This document shows positions 31,626 to 39,560 of a DNA stretch of 41,095 bases, one piece after another. Where the stretch lies: NCBI GenBank assembly GCA_001871115.1, contig MNUR01000056.1, forward strand, positions 1 to 41,095, in the 5' to 3' direction. This DNA comes from Elusimicrobia bacterium CG1_02_56_21 (GTDB lineage: Bacteria > Elusimicrobiota > Elusimicrobia > Elusimicrobiales > UBA9959). Position numbers and translations under genes: made by a program. Each line of letters begins with the position of its first letter. Position 1 is the first letter of the stretch. The notes under the pieces are model-generated. The model saw only the letters and a program-made list of their open reading frames with translations. It had not been told where the DNA came from and did no database searches.

Positions 31626-32717
31626 ATGAACGCTCAAATTGGAGTCATAGAAGGTTTTTACGGGGAGCAGTGGAGCTGGGGGGAGAGAGTGGATTACACG
31701 ATCTTCCTCAGAAAACACGGCTTTGCTTTCTACATCTACGCCCCGAAGGCGGACGGCTACCTGCGCAAGAAGTGGCGCGAGCCTTTTCCTAAAAGCCTGG
31801 AGGAAAAACTCACCAAGCTGGCCGGGCATTGCCATTCGGTGGGAATAGAGTTCGGCATAGGGTTCAGTCCCTACGAGATCTATTTGTCCGCTTTTAACCT
31901 GCAGGTAAAGAACCTGCTTCAGCAGCGCCTCGACGTGTTCAACCGCATCGGGGTGGACAAGCTCGGGATACTGATGGACGACATGAAGGGAGACCTGCCC
32001 GGGCTCGCCGAGCGGCAACTGGAGGTAGTCAACTGGATGGCCGCGCGCTCCAGCGCAAGACAGCTGGTTTTCTGTCCTACTTACTATTCCTCGGACCCGG
32101 TGCTGGAGAAGCTTTTCGGCAAGATGCCGGAGGGATATCTGGAGAAGCTGGGGAGCGAATTAGACAAGAAAGCCAGCATTTTCTGGACCGGCGAGCAGGT
32201 CTGCTCAAAGTCCTATACGCCGGAGCACCTGAACGGTATTTCCGGAAAACTGGGCCGCAAGCCTTTCCTCTGGGACAATTATCCCGTTAACGACGGTCCG
32301 CGCATGTGCAAATTTTTGCACCTGAGGGCCGTTACAGGCCGCCCCGCGGGCATGCGGGAGCTGCTGTCCGGGCACGCCGTGAACCCCATGAACCAGGCGG
32401 CCCTTTCCAAGATAGTCCTGCTTACTTTAAAGGCAAGTTTCGAGAAGGGCCCGGCCTATGACTCCGATAAAGCCTTTGTAAAGGCCGCAGGCATAGTCGC
32501 TTGCCATGAGTTGGCCCTTCTGCTTAAGAGGGACCTGCCGGCTTTTATGGATAAGGGGCTGGATGTCCTTACCGATGAAGAGAAAGAGTCTTTAAAGGAC
32601 GACTATTCGGGTTTCCTGGAATCGCATCAGAACGATACCGCGCAGGCCGCGCGGGAGGTGATCGACTGGCTTTCCGGACGCTATAACGTTACCAAGGACC
32701 TCTTCCTTACGCAGTAA
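31626..32717 (+). CDS. GH84-like beta-N-acetylglucosaminidase
   Basis: 363 residues, ATG at 31626 preceded by GGGG. The O-GlcNAcase (GH84) signature is clear: GVIEGFYGEQWSWGERV at residues 6-22, YIYAPKADGYLRKKWREP, the catalytic Asp pair D118-D119 in LGILMDDMKGD, and FLWDNYPVNDGPRMCKF. No signal peptide is seen, so the enzyme appears cytosolic. Bacterial GH84 proteins often act on N-acetylglucosaminides from mucin or hyaluronan; the substrate here is unknown. Confidence 0.88.
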   Translation: MNAQIGVIEGFYGEQWSWGERVDYTIFLRKHGFAFYIYAPKADGYLRKKWREPFPKSLEEKLTKLAGHCHSVGIEFGIGFSPYEIYLSAFNLQVKNLLQQRLDVFNRIGVDKLGILMDDMKGDLPGLAERQLEVVNWMAARSSARQLVFCPTYYSSDPVLEKLFGKMPEGYLEKLGSELDKKASIFWTGEQVCSKSYTPEHLNGISGKLGRKPFLWDNYPVNDGPRMCKFLHLRAVTGRPAGMRELLSGHAVNPMNQAALSKIVLLTLKASFEKGPAYDSDKAFVKAAGIVACHELALLLKRDLPAFMDKGLDVLTDEEKESLKDDYSGFLESHQNDTAQAAREVIDWLSGRYNVTKDLFLTQ

Positions 32718-32756
32718 GGGGGCAGCCCGGCGGCTGGTTAAATGCCGCCTAAACGC

Positions 32757-32798
32757 AAAAAAGCGGCCGCGGGTTTAACGACCCGCGGCCGCTTTTTT
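32757..32798. terminator. Bidirectional Rho-independent terminator
   Basis: 18-bp perfect stem (AAAAAAGCGGCCGCGGGT / ACCCGCGGCCGCTTTTTT) with loop TTAACG. It separates the convergent GH84 gene (plus) and KBL-type gene (minus, stop at 32802). Confidence 0.93.
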
Positions 32799-32801
32799 TG
32801 T

Positions 32802-33992
32802 TTAAACAATATTCAGCTCTTTCCCGACCTTTTTGAATTTCTCCACGGCGAATTCCAGGTCTTTTATGGTGTGGCCCGCTGTCACTATCGTGCGCAGGCG
32901 CTCTTTGCTTTTTGGAACCGTGGGAAAGCCTATGGAGAGCGCGAAGACGCCCTCGTCGAAAAGCCGCTTCGAGAAATTTACGGCTTTTTCGGTGTCCCCG
33001 ACCATTATCGGCGTGATAGGCGTTACTGAAGAGCCTGTGTCAAAGCCGGCCTTTTTGAGTTCTTCCTTGAGGAAAGCGGTATTGTCCCAGAGGCGCTTAA
33101 GATGTTCCGGCTCGTTAAGCAGCATTTCCAGGACCGCTATGCAGGTGGCGGCTATCGAAGGCGGCTGTGAGCTTGAGAAAAGGAAAGGCCGGGCAACCGA
33201 GCCCAGATAGTCGCGCAGGTCCCGGGTAGTGGCGGCGTAGCCGCCGACGGAGGCGAAGGCTTTGGAAAGCGTGCCTATCTGTATCTCCACCTTCCCGTCC
33301 AGGCCGAAGTGGCTTACCGTCCCGCGGCCTTCCTTGCCTATCACGCCGCTGGCGTGGGCGTCGTCCACCATTACGAAAGCGCCGTATTTATGCGCCGTTT
33401 CGGTTATTTCGTCGAGGTTGGCTATATCGCCGTCCATCGAGAAGACTCCGTCCGTCACCACCATCTTGCGCCGGGCCGCTCTGGCCTCTGGGGTTTCAAG
33501 GATCTCCGCCAGGTGCTTTATGTCTTTATGGCGGTAGATCTTGCGGGGGGATTTCGCCAGGCGCGCTCCATCAATGATGGAGGCGTGGTTGAGTTCGTCG
33601 GAGATCAGCAGGTCCGTATCGCTCGACATCAGGGACTGGCAGACCGCTACGTTGGAGGTAAAACCGGACTGGAACAGTATGGAGGCCTCAGCGTGCTTGA
33701 ACTTGGCGAATTTCTCCTCCAGTTCCTCGTGTATGGACATTGTTCCGATTATGGTGCGCACTGCCGCCGAGCCCACCCCGTACTTTTCAATGGCCCCGAT
33801 CGCCGCCTGTTTCACTTTCGGGTTGTTTGCGAGCGCGAGGTAATTATTGGAGGTGAGGTTTATCACTTTCTTGCCGTCTATCACCGAGACGGGCTCCTGC
33901 GCGGACTCGAGTACCCGGGGTCTGATGAACCGGTTTTCTTTCTTCAGTGCGGCAACTTCCTCTCCGGCGAATTTAAGGGTATCAAAAGTCAT
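32802..33992 (-). CDS. kbl: 2-amino-3-ketobutyrate CoA ligase / 8-amino-7-oxononanoate synthase-type enzyme
   Basis: PLP-dependent alpha-oxoamine synthase. 396 residues from ATG 33992 (AGGAG upstream; a longer frame to 34124 adds an unlikely leader). NLTSNNYLALANNPKVKQAA begins the fold. PLP-site motifs are VMVDDAHASGVIGKEGRGT and, for the Schiff-base lysine, IGTLSKAFASVGGYAAT. Glycine C-acetyltransferase (KBL) is the likeliest because the product is typical in length and no biotin genes are nearby, but AONS cannot be excluded from sequence alone. The 151-base gap to the divergent DUF4912 gene carries an A/T-rich promoter area. Confidence 0.8.
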   Translation of the reverse strand: MTFDTLKFAGEEVAALKKENRFIRPRVLESAQEPVSVIDGKKVINLTSNNYLALANNPKVKQAAIGAIEKYGVGSAAVRTIIGTMSIHEELEEKFAKFKHAEASILFQSGFTSNVAVCQSLMSSDTDLLISDELNHASIIDGARLAKSPRKIYRHKDIKHLAEILETPEARAARRKMVVTDGVFSMDGDIANLDEITETAHKYGAFVMVDDAHASGVIGKEGRGTVSHFGLDGKVEIQIGTLSKAFASVGGYAATTRDLRDYLGSVARPFLFSSSQPPSIAATCIAVLEMLLNEPEHLKRLWDNTAFLKEELKKAGFDTGSSVTPITPIMVGDTEKAVNFSKRLFDEGVFALSIGFPTVPKSKERLRTIVTAGHTIKDLEFAVEKFKKVGKELNIV

Positions 33993-34143
33993 GGGTATTT
34001 CTCCTTTCTGCGGCTGTCGGATCCCGGCGGCTTTCCGCTTTTCCTGCCGGTCGCCCCGGGCCCGCGCGCCTGCTATTATGATATAAAAAAAAACGCAGGA
34101 AAAAATATTCTTAATTGCCGGCAAATTTAGTAAATTATAAGTG

Positions 34144-34533
34144 ATGCCTGAGCTTTCAAGACCGCTGCCTCACGAGGACCGCCTGGTGCTTCTCCCGAAG
34201 AACCCGGGGCAGTATTTCATTTTCTGGCAGTTTTCCGAAGGGCGGGCTGATTCTTTCCATGCGGCGTCTTTTGCCCCTGAGATAGAGCTGCGCCTGTATT
34301 ACGCGGACGACAGATCTCCCGCCGCCGTTCACAAGGCCCAGTGGCAGGCGGGCAGCGCCTACCTGCCGGTGCCGGAGCGCGGCGGCAATTGCGAAGCCGT
34401 CCTTTACGCCCTGCGCGGCGGAGCCTGGGAAAAACTGCTGGAATCCAACCAGGCGGCCGCGCCGGCGGCAGCAGGCCTGGCGGAAGAACGGGCTTATGCC
34501 AGCCTTGAATTTCATAAGAAGGTCCTTTCATGA
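34144..34533 (+). CDS. DUF4912-like protein
   Basis: 129 residues from the ATG at 34144. HEDRLVLLPKNPGQYFIFWQ and FSEGRADSFHAASFAPEIEL match the pattern of DUF4912 proteins (a short beta-rich domain with a P-x-x-x-F-x-Y-W-x core). Such proteins are often encoded beside GH57 enzymes. The stop overlaps the GH57 start by 4 bases (ATGA). Upstream, TAAATT (34131-34136) would place the transcription start at or next to the ATG, with no Shine-Dalgarno. Confidence 0.65.
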   Translation: MPELSRPLPHEDRLVLLPKNPGQYFIFWQFSEGRADSFHAASFAPEIELRLYYADDRSPAAVHKAQWQAGSAYLPVPERGGNCEAVLYALRGGAWEKLLESNQAAAPAAAGLAEERAYASLEFHKKVLS

Positions 34534-36134
34534 GCTCGCGCGGCTCCATGCTCTTCGTTCTCCACGCGCATCTGCCGTACGTTAACCACCCGGAAGATGC
34601 CGCTTTCCTTGAAGAAAACTGGTTTTTTGAGGCCGTCGTAGAAACCTATGTGCCTATAATTTCCGTGCTGGAGCGCCTCGCCGCCGAAGGCATAAGGCCG
34701 GGGCTGGCAGTTTCTATCTCTCCCACGCTCGGGGCGATGCTAGAGAATGAAGCTCTTGAAAAGAAACTGGGCCTTTATGTGGAAGCCCGGCTTGAGCTTC
34801 TTGAAAAAGAGCTTGAGCGGGCCCGGGACATTCCTCCTCTACTTAAAACCGTAAAATTATATCAGAAGCTTTACGAGGAGGCAGCTGCGCTGCTTCACAA
34901 ATACAGCGGAGACCTTATAACTCCCCTTAAGTCCCTTCAGCACGCGGGGCAGATAGAGATAATCACCACGTCGGCCACCCACGCCGTGCTTCCCCTGCTG
35001 ACCCGGCCTGAGGCCGTGAGGGCCCAGCTGGCGGCGGCGGCTGAGGATTACCAGGACCGCTTTAACAGGAAGCCCTCCGGCTTCTGGCTGCCTGAATGCG
35101 CGTATGAGCCGCGGCTTAATTCTTTTCTAAAGCTGTCCGGTTTTAACTACACTTTTACAGAATCACATTCCCTGGACGGGGCTGCGCAGACCGCTAACGG
35201 CGTTCACGCTCCTTACCGCACCTCCAACGGCCTGCGCCTTTTTGCGCGCGACTCCGCCAGCTCCAGCGAGGTGTGGAGTTCAAAGACCGGCTACCCCGGC
35301 GACCCGGCTTACCGCGAATTTTACCGCGACCTCGGCTATGACGGGGATTATGAGTATATGCGCCCTTACCTGGGGGTTGATGGTATCAGGAGGCCGCTGG
35401 GGCTTAAGTATCACCGCATTACCGGCCACGAGGCTGACTTGTCCGCAAAGCAGTATTATGATCCCGACGAAGCCCTGCTCAGGGTGGAAGCCCACGCCAC
35501 CGATTTCCTGGCGAGGCGGATGAAGCAGACCGAAGACTTTTACGCCTCCCGTTCTGCCAGGCCGCTTATAGTGAGCTGCTACGACGCCGAGCTGTTCGGT
35601 CACTGGTGGTTTGAGGGCCCCGCTTTTCTGGAGGCGGTAATAAGGAAGATCAGGGTTGAGCGCCTGCCTCTGCAGCTGGTCACCCCTTCGGAGTACCTCA
35701 ACTCCTGCCAGGAACCGCAGGAAATTTCCCCCGGTATTTCCTCCTGGGGGGAGAAGGGCTACTTCGACCCCTGGGTCAACGAAACCAACGATTTTATTTA
35801 TCCGGCGGTCTACGCGGCCACGGATAAAATGATAGAGACGGCCAACCGCTTCCGCAACCAGGACCTTTCCAGCGTCAATGCCCGCGCACTTAACCAGGCG
35901 GCGCGCGAAACTCTGCTGTCTCAATCTTCAGACTGGGCTTTCCTGCTGTATATAGATTCTCACGCGGATTACGCCAAGCGCCGCCTTGAGGGCCACGCGG
36001 CCGGCGCGATCAAGCTGCTGGGCGAGGTTATAGCCGGCAGGGTGGACGAGAAGGATCTTGCCGCGCTTGAGAAGCACAACAGCCTGTTCCCCAGGCTGGA
36101 TTTCCGCGTTTTCGCCTCGGTATCAAAATTCTAA
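34530..36134 (+). CDS. GH57 1,4-alpha-glucan branching enzyme
   Basis: 534 residues, the length of the Thermus/Thermococcus-type GH57 branching enzymes. N-terminal MLFVLHAHLPYVNHPED is the conserved barrel start. The catalytic Glu189 is in GFWLPECAYEPRLNS and the catalytic Asp352 in IVSCYDAELFGHWWFEGP. The C-terminal domain (ETNDFIYPAVYAATDKMIET and beyond) is helical. It would add alpha-1,6 branches to glycogen, complementing the GlgC at 9391-10599. It is translationally coupled to the DUF4912 gene and terminated by the hairpin at 36141. Confidence 0.92.
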   Translation: MSSRGSMLFVLHAHLPYVNHPEDAAFLEENWFFEAVVETYVPIISVLERLAAEGIRPGLAVSISPTLGAMLENEALEKKLGLYVEARLELLEKELERARDIPPLLKTVKLYQKLYEEAAALLHKYSGDLITPLKSLQHAGQIEIITTSATHAVLPLLTRPEAVRAQLAAAAEDYQDRFNRKPSGFWLPECAYEPRLNSFLKLSGFNYTFTESHSLDGAAQTANGVHAPYRTSNGLRLFARDSASSSEVWSSKTGYPGDPAYREFYRDLGYDGDYEYMRPYLGVDGIRRPLGLKYHRITGHEADLSAKQYYDPDEALLRVEAHATDFLARRMKQTEDFYASRSARPLIVSCYDAELFGHWWFEGPAFLEAVIRKIRVERLPLQLVTPSEYLNSCQEPQEISPGISSWGEKGYFDPWVNETNDFIYPAVYAATDKMIETANRFRNQDLSSVNARALNQAARETLLSQSSDWAFLLYIDSHADYAKRRLEGHAAGAIKLLGEVIAGRVDEKDLAALEKHNSLFPRLDFRVFASVSKF

Positions 36135-36140
36135 AAGAAA

Positions 36141-36211
36141 GCAGGCAGCAGGTCCCGGCAGTGGAAAAAGATAGAACTTATTTCCCGCCGGGTCCTGCTG
36201 CCCGCTTTTTT
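36141..36211 (+). terminator. Long-stem terminator of the DUF4912-GH57 unit
   Basis: GC-rich stem (GCAGGCAGCAGGTCCCGGC pairing with GCCGGGTCCTGCTGCCCGC, two mismatches) around a 27-base A-rich loop, followed by TTTTTT. It precedes the convergent rluD-like gene, which ends at 36222. Confidence 0.85.
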
Positions 36212-36221
36212 GCCGTCCGCG

Positions 36222-37130
36222 CTATTTTTTCTTGAGGGCTTTCCACACGTTCTTGAAATCATCTTCAAGAGGCGCTTCTAATTTTACTTTTCTGCCGGTG
36301 GTCGGGTGCTTGAAAGCCAGGCTTAAAGAATGCAGCAGCATGCGGGGAGCTTCCGGGCCCCCGTAAAGATTGTCGCCCATTATGGGATGGCCGATGTGGG
36401 CCAGATGTATCCTTATCTGGTTAGTGCGCCCGGTCTGCGGGTGTATCTCCAGCAGCGCGCAGCTCTTGCCCTTTTCTTTAACGACATATTCCGTCAGGGC
36501 ATCACGGCCGTATTCCCACACTTTTATCTTATTGTAGCCGCTCGGGCGGCCTATCGGCGCGTCGATTATCCCTTTTTTTTCGGCAGGTATGCCGGCCACG
36601 GCCCCGATATAGGTCTTCTCCATCAGCCGCTCCCTGAACCCGTCAGTCAGCTTTTTCTGGACTTCGGCCGTTTTGGCCATGATCATAAGCCCGCTGGTGT
36701 CCCGGTCCAGGCGATGAACCAGTCCCAGTCTTTCAATTCCGCCTTCCGCCATCTGCGGCCGCGCGGAGAAGACCATGGAGACGAGAGTAGGCGTCCCCAG
36801 CAGGGAGGCGGCAGGATTGACCTCCCAGTTGGCGGCGTTCGGATGCACGGCCAGCCCGGCCGGCTTGCGTATGGCCAGCAGCGATTTGTCCTCGTGGAGG
36901 ATAAGGTCTTCGAAGCCTTCCTGGGTCTCGTCCGCGTCTAGCGCGGCGATATCCACGGTGTCTCCGTCATAAAGCACGAAGGACGGTTTTTTCTTCTGCC
37001 CGTTCACCGTGGCCAGGCCTTCTTCAATAAGGCGCCGCGCGAACGAGCGCGAGAAGTTTTCCCCGGTCCGGCTCAGAAAGACGTCCAGGCGGAGGGGTTC
37101 GCCGGAATAAACCATTTTATTTTTTTTCAT
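36222..37130 (-). CDS. rluD: RluA-family 23S rRNA pseudouridine synthase (RluD-like)
   Basis: 302 residues. An S4 RNA-binding domain (RLDVFLSRTGENFSRSFARR, then LIEEGLATVNGQKKKPSFVL) precedes the catalytic domain, which contains GLVHRLDRDTSGLMIMAKTA with the catalytic Asp in HRLDRDTSG, and later EIHPQTGRTNQIRIHLAHIG. The domain layout matches RluD rather than the S4-less RluA and RluC variants. The ATG at 37130 overlaps the end of lgt by 14 bases. Confidence 0.93.
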   Translation of the reverse strand: MKKNKMVYSGEPLRLDVFLSRTGENFSRSFARRLIEEGLATVNGQKKKPSFVLYDGDTVDIAALDADETQEGFEDLILHEDKSLLAIRKPAGLAVHPNAANWEVNPAASLLGTPTLVSMVFSARPQMAEGGIERLGLVHRLDRDTSGLMIMAKTAEVQKKLTDGFRERLMEKTYIGAVAGIPAEKKGIIDAPIGRPSGYNKIKVWEYGRDALTEYVVKEKGKSCALLEIHPQTGRTNQIRIHLAHIGHPIMGDNLYGGPEAPRMLLHSLSLAFKHPTTGRKVKLEAPLEDDFKNVWKALKKK

Positions 37131-37908
37131 ATTTTATCCTTAAAAATACCGACGCAGCTGCCGCGAATACCGCAGCCGAAATCAATTGGGCCGGAGAGAG
37201 TCCGAGGTGAAGAAGGCCGCGGTCGTCCCCGCGCAGGAATTCCATAAAGAAGCGCAGCGCGGAGTAGAGGGCCGCGTAGAGAGCGAGCACCGCGCCGGCG
37301 CGCAGTTTCCCTGACAGCGAGCGCTTCAGAGCGGCGTTCAGGAGAAAGAATATCGCCAGGTTCCCGGCCGCTTCGTAGAGCTGGGCGGGGTGGAGGGGGA
37401 CTCCAAGGTAAGCCGGGTTAACTTCGGACGCCGGGTTTGTGAAGATGACGCTTACCGGGCAGGAGGTCGGTCTGCCGTGGCAGCAGCCTGCCAGGAAGCA
37501 CCCTATCCGGCCGAAGGCGTGTCCCAGAGCCAGCGCCGGGGCTACCAGGTCCGCGGCCTTGAGGGGGCTGAGCCCCGAGAGGCGCGCTTTTATAAAAAAG
37601 GCGGCCGACCCGAAGATAAGCCCTCCGTAAAAAACAAAGCCGTACTGGAAGCTCTTGAGCAGGTACAGTATCTTTGACTGAAAATCCGCGCCGAATTCGT
37701 TCCAGTAGGTTGCGGCGTAGAAAAACTTTGCGCCGAGCATGCCGCTGAGCACGGCGTAGAAGATAATATCGGAGAGAGTCTCTTTTTTAAAGCCGGCGCT
37801 CCCGGCCTTGCGGAATATATACAGAATAGCCGCCAGGTAGCCTGTAGCTACCATCAGGCCGTAGGCCGGAAGTTTGAACGAGCCCAGCTGGAAAATTATG
37901 GGATGCAT
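37117..37908 (-). CDS. lgt: Prolipoprotein diacylglyceryl transferase
   Basis: Transfers diacylglycerol from phosphatidylglycerol to the lipobox cysteine of prolipoproteins in the inner membrane. 263 residues, about seven transmembrane segments. Signature GHAFGRIGCFLAGCCHGRP is present, and PLHPAQLYEAAGNLAIFF is the typical downstream segment. The C-terminal RGDDRGLLHLGLSPAQLIS is also conserved. The lptE-like lipoprotein in this window would be a substrate. It is in a minus-strand series after the HAD gene (45-base gap). Confidence 0.94.
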   Translation of the reverse strand: MHPIIFQLGSFKLPAYGLMVATGYLAAILYIFRKAGSAGFKKETLSDIIFYAVLSGMLGAKFFYAATYWNEFGADFQSKILYLLKSFQYGFVFYGGLIFGSAAFFIKARLSGLSPLKAADLVAPALALGHAFGRIGCFLAGCCHGRPTSCPVSVIFTNPASEVNPAYLGVPLHPAQLYEAAGNLAIFFLLNAALKRSLSGKLRAGAVLALYAALYSALRFFMEFLRGDDRGLLHLGLSPAQLISAAVFAAAASVFLRIKYEKK

Positions 37909-37953
37909 AGTAATATAGAAGCAGCGTCCGGAAAAAACGAAAAGGGCGGCGCG

Positions 37954-38595
37954 CTAACTGTTTTTCCTGATGAAGCCGGCCGCGCGGGTAAAGCTTACCA
38001 GGGGAGACGCTTTTATGCCCCTTTCCCGGCAGAGTTTCAGCAGCCTGCCCGCAGCGTATACTTTGTCGGCTGTCCCCGCGGCTTTAAGGTCGTTAGGGCC
38101 GTCCCCGAAAAACACTACCTTGTACCCCGCGGTTTTCAGGCGGCGCACCCTTGAAGCCTTGAAGGAGCTCAGGTCCATGCGCTTGAGAAAGGGGTAGGTG
38201 ATCCTGATACCTTCTCTGACCACCCGCGCCCTGCCAAAAAAAGATTTAACTTTAACCCCGTGTTTTTTTAAGAACGGGTCCGCGTAGAGATCCATCCCGC
38301 CGCTGGCTATTTCAAAAGGGATACCGGCTCTCTCGCAAAAGAAGATGAAATAGCTGAATCCCGCCCGGGCTTTTACTTTTTCCCGGACAAAGCCGGCAAT
38401 AACTTCCTCGCTCAGCCTTGCGCCGGCGAAAGCTCGCTTCATAAAATCCTCTACGCGCACCTTAAGCGAATAGGACTCCTCAATGGTTTTTTTGTCTGAA
38501 AACCCGTAATGCAGCAGGAGATGGTCCCCGACGTCCCGCAGGGTTATTGTCCCGTCAAAATCGGAGACGGCCGCCCAGCCTTTTGTCTGTTTCAC
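37954..38595 (-). CDS. HAD-family phosphatase (SerB/MtnX-like)
   Basis: 213 residues, start GTG at 38595, overlapping the stop of the metallo-beta-lactamase gene by 4 bases (GTGA). Motif I is SDFDGTIT (nucleophile Asp12, acid Asp14), motif II is EIASGGMDLY with the conserved Ser, and motif III/IV is VVFFGDGPNDLKAAGTAD. The helical cap between motifs I and II puts it in the SerB/MtnX/ThrH-like group. The phosphorylated substrate cannot be told from sequence. Confidence 0.85.
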   Translation of the reverse strand: MKQTKGWAAVSDFDGTITLRDVGDHLLLHYGFSDKKTIEESYSLKVRVEDFMKRAFAGARLSEEVIAGFVREKVKARAGFSYFIFFCERAGIPFEIASGGMDLYADPFLKKHGVKVKSFFGRARVVREGIRITYPFLKRMDLSSFKASRVRRLKTAGYKVVFFGDGPNDLKAAGTADKVYAAGRLLKLCRERGIKASPLVSFTRAAGFIRKNS

Positions 38596-39224
38596 ACTAC
38601 CGCCTTAAGGAATTCATCCCTGCGGCCGGCCAGGGCCAGCTTAAGGTAAAGGTTATATTCTTTCTGCACTCCTAAAGTGGACTTGTCTCCGTTATAGGAA
38701 TGTCCCGGGTAAACCGCGGAACTTTCCGGCAGCCCGGAAAGCCTCACGAAACTGTCGTACAGGTCCTCGGCGCTTGAGCCGGGGAGATCTACCCGGCCGC
38801 ATTCGCCTACGAAAAGAGTGTCGCCGGTATACACCGCTTCTCCGGCCCGGTAGCAGACTGAGCCGGGCGTATGGCCGGGGGTGTGCAGCACGGTTATTTT
38901 AAGTGCGCCGGCTTCCAGCTTTTCGCCGTCGTGTACCGGGCGGAGCACGGGCGGTTTAACCTCGAGCATGAAGTAATCGGCTTCGTGCAGGTACACGGGT
39001 AATTTATTGTCGGCTCCGGTGAAGTAAGCCACGCCGTTGACATGGTCCGGGTGCGCGTGGGTGAGCAGTATACACTGCAGGTTAAGGCCCTCTTTCTGTA
39101 TAAGCTCCTGTATTTTCTCCGGCTGCCAGGCCGGGTCTATTACGGCGGCTTCCTTCGTGTCCTCGTCCCAAAGCAGGTAGGAGAAATTATCCATCGGTCC
39201 GAGTTTTAACTGGAGGCTTTTCAT
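38592..39224 (-). CDS. Metallo-beta-lactamase fold hydrolase (glyoxalase II/ETHE1-like)
   Basis: 210 residues. Metal-binding motif LTHAHPDHVNGVAYF (T-H-x-H-x-D-H) near residues 54-68, HTPGHTPGSVCY with the next His, and YTGDTLFVGECGRVDLPGSS with the bridging Asp, followed by YPGHSYNGDKS. This is the pattern of glyoxalase II and sulfur dioxygenase-type enzymes that act on thiol esters or persulfides. The substrate is uncertain. It overlaps ftsB by 4 bases (ATGA). Confidence 0.86.
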   Translation of the reverse strand: MKSLQLKLGPMDNFSYLLWDEDTKEAAVIDPAWQPEKIQELIQKEGLNLQCILLTHAHPDHVNGVAYFTGADNKLPVYLHEADYFMLEVKPPVLRPVHDGEKLEAGALKITVLHTPGHTPGSVCYRAGEAVYTGDTLFVGECGRVDLPGSSAEDLYDSFVRLSGLPESSAVYPGHSYNGDKSTLGVQKEYNLYLKLALAGRRDEFLKAVV

Positions 39225-39511
39225 TTACCGGACTCCCCGGGCGGCGGGAAGCGGTATTCCGTTTCCTCCGGCCTTATCAGCCCCAGTTCCCTGCGCGCGG
39301 CCTGCTCTATGGCGGGCTTCTTCCCGATCTCTTTTAATTCCTTCTCCAGCTCGGCGCGCTGCAGTTCCAGGCGGGCCTTCTCCAGGCTGAGGCGGCGGTG
39401 CTCCCTGTAATTTGTCAGGAGGCTGCGGAAGCCGCAGTTGCCCAGCAAAAGAGCGCCCAGTCCCAGGATTGCCAGGTATTTGTAATTAAACTTGAAACGG
39501 AGAGGCTTCAT
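39221..39511 (-). CDS. ftsB: Septum formation initiator FtsB/DivIC-like
   Basis: Small cell-division membrane protein of the FtsQLB-type complex. 96 residues from ATG 39511 (an ATG at 39532 lies inside the preceding terminator stem and is rejected). A basic N-terminus (MKPLRFKFNYKYLAILGLG) leads into one transmembrane helix, then a coiled coil (HRRLSLEKARLELQRAELEK), then the FtsB-type tail AARRELGLIRPEETEYRFP. It is next to enolase, as in many bacteria. No promoter is apparent between the terminator and this start, so expression may rely on readthrough from eno. Confidence 0.85.
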   Translation of the reverse strand: MKPLRFKFNYKYLAILGLGALLLGNCGFRSLLTNYREHRRLSLEKARLELQRAELEKELKEIGKKPAIEQAARRELGLIRPEETEYRFPPPGESGK

Positions 39512-39516
39512 CAGAT

Positions 39517-39547
39517 AAAAAGCCCCGTCCATTTAGGACGGGGCTTT
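39517..39547 (-). terminator. Terminator between eno and ftsB
   Basis: On the minus strand, AAAGCCCCGTCC / GGACGGGGCTTT (12 bp) with loop TAAAT, followed by TTTTT-AT. It lies 13 bases after the eno stop, and its T-run ends 6 bases before the ftsB ATG. The stem also contains the only GGGG-type purine run upstream of ftsB. Confidence 0.88.
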
Positions 39548-39560
39548 GACGGCTGGCCGC

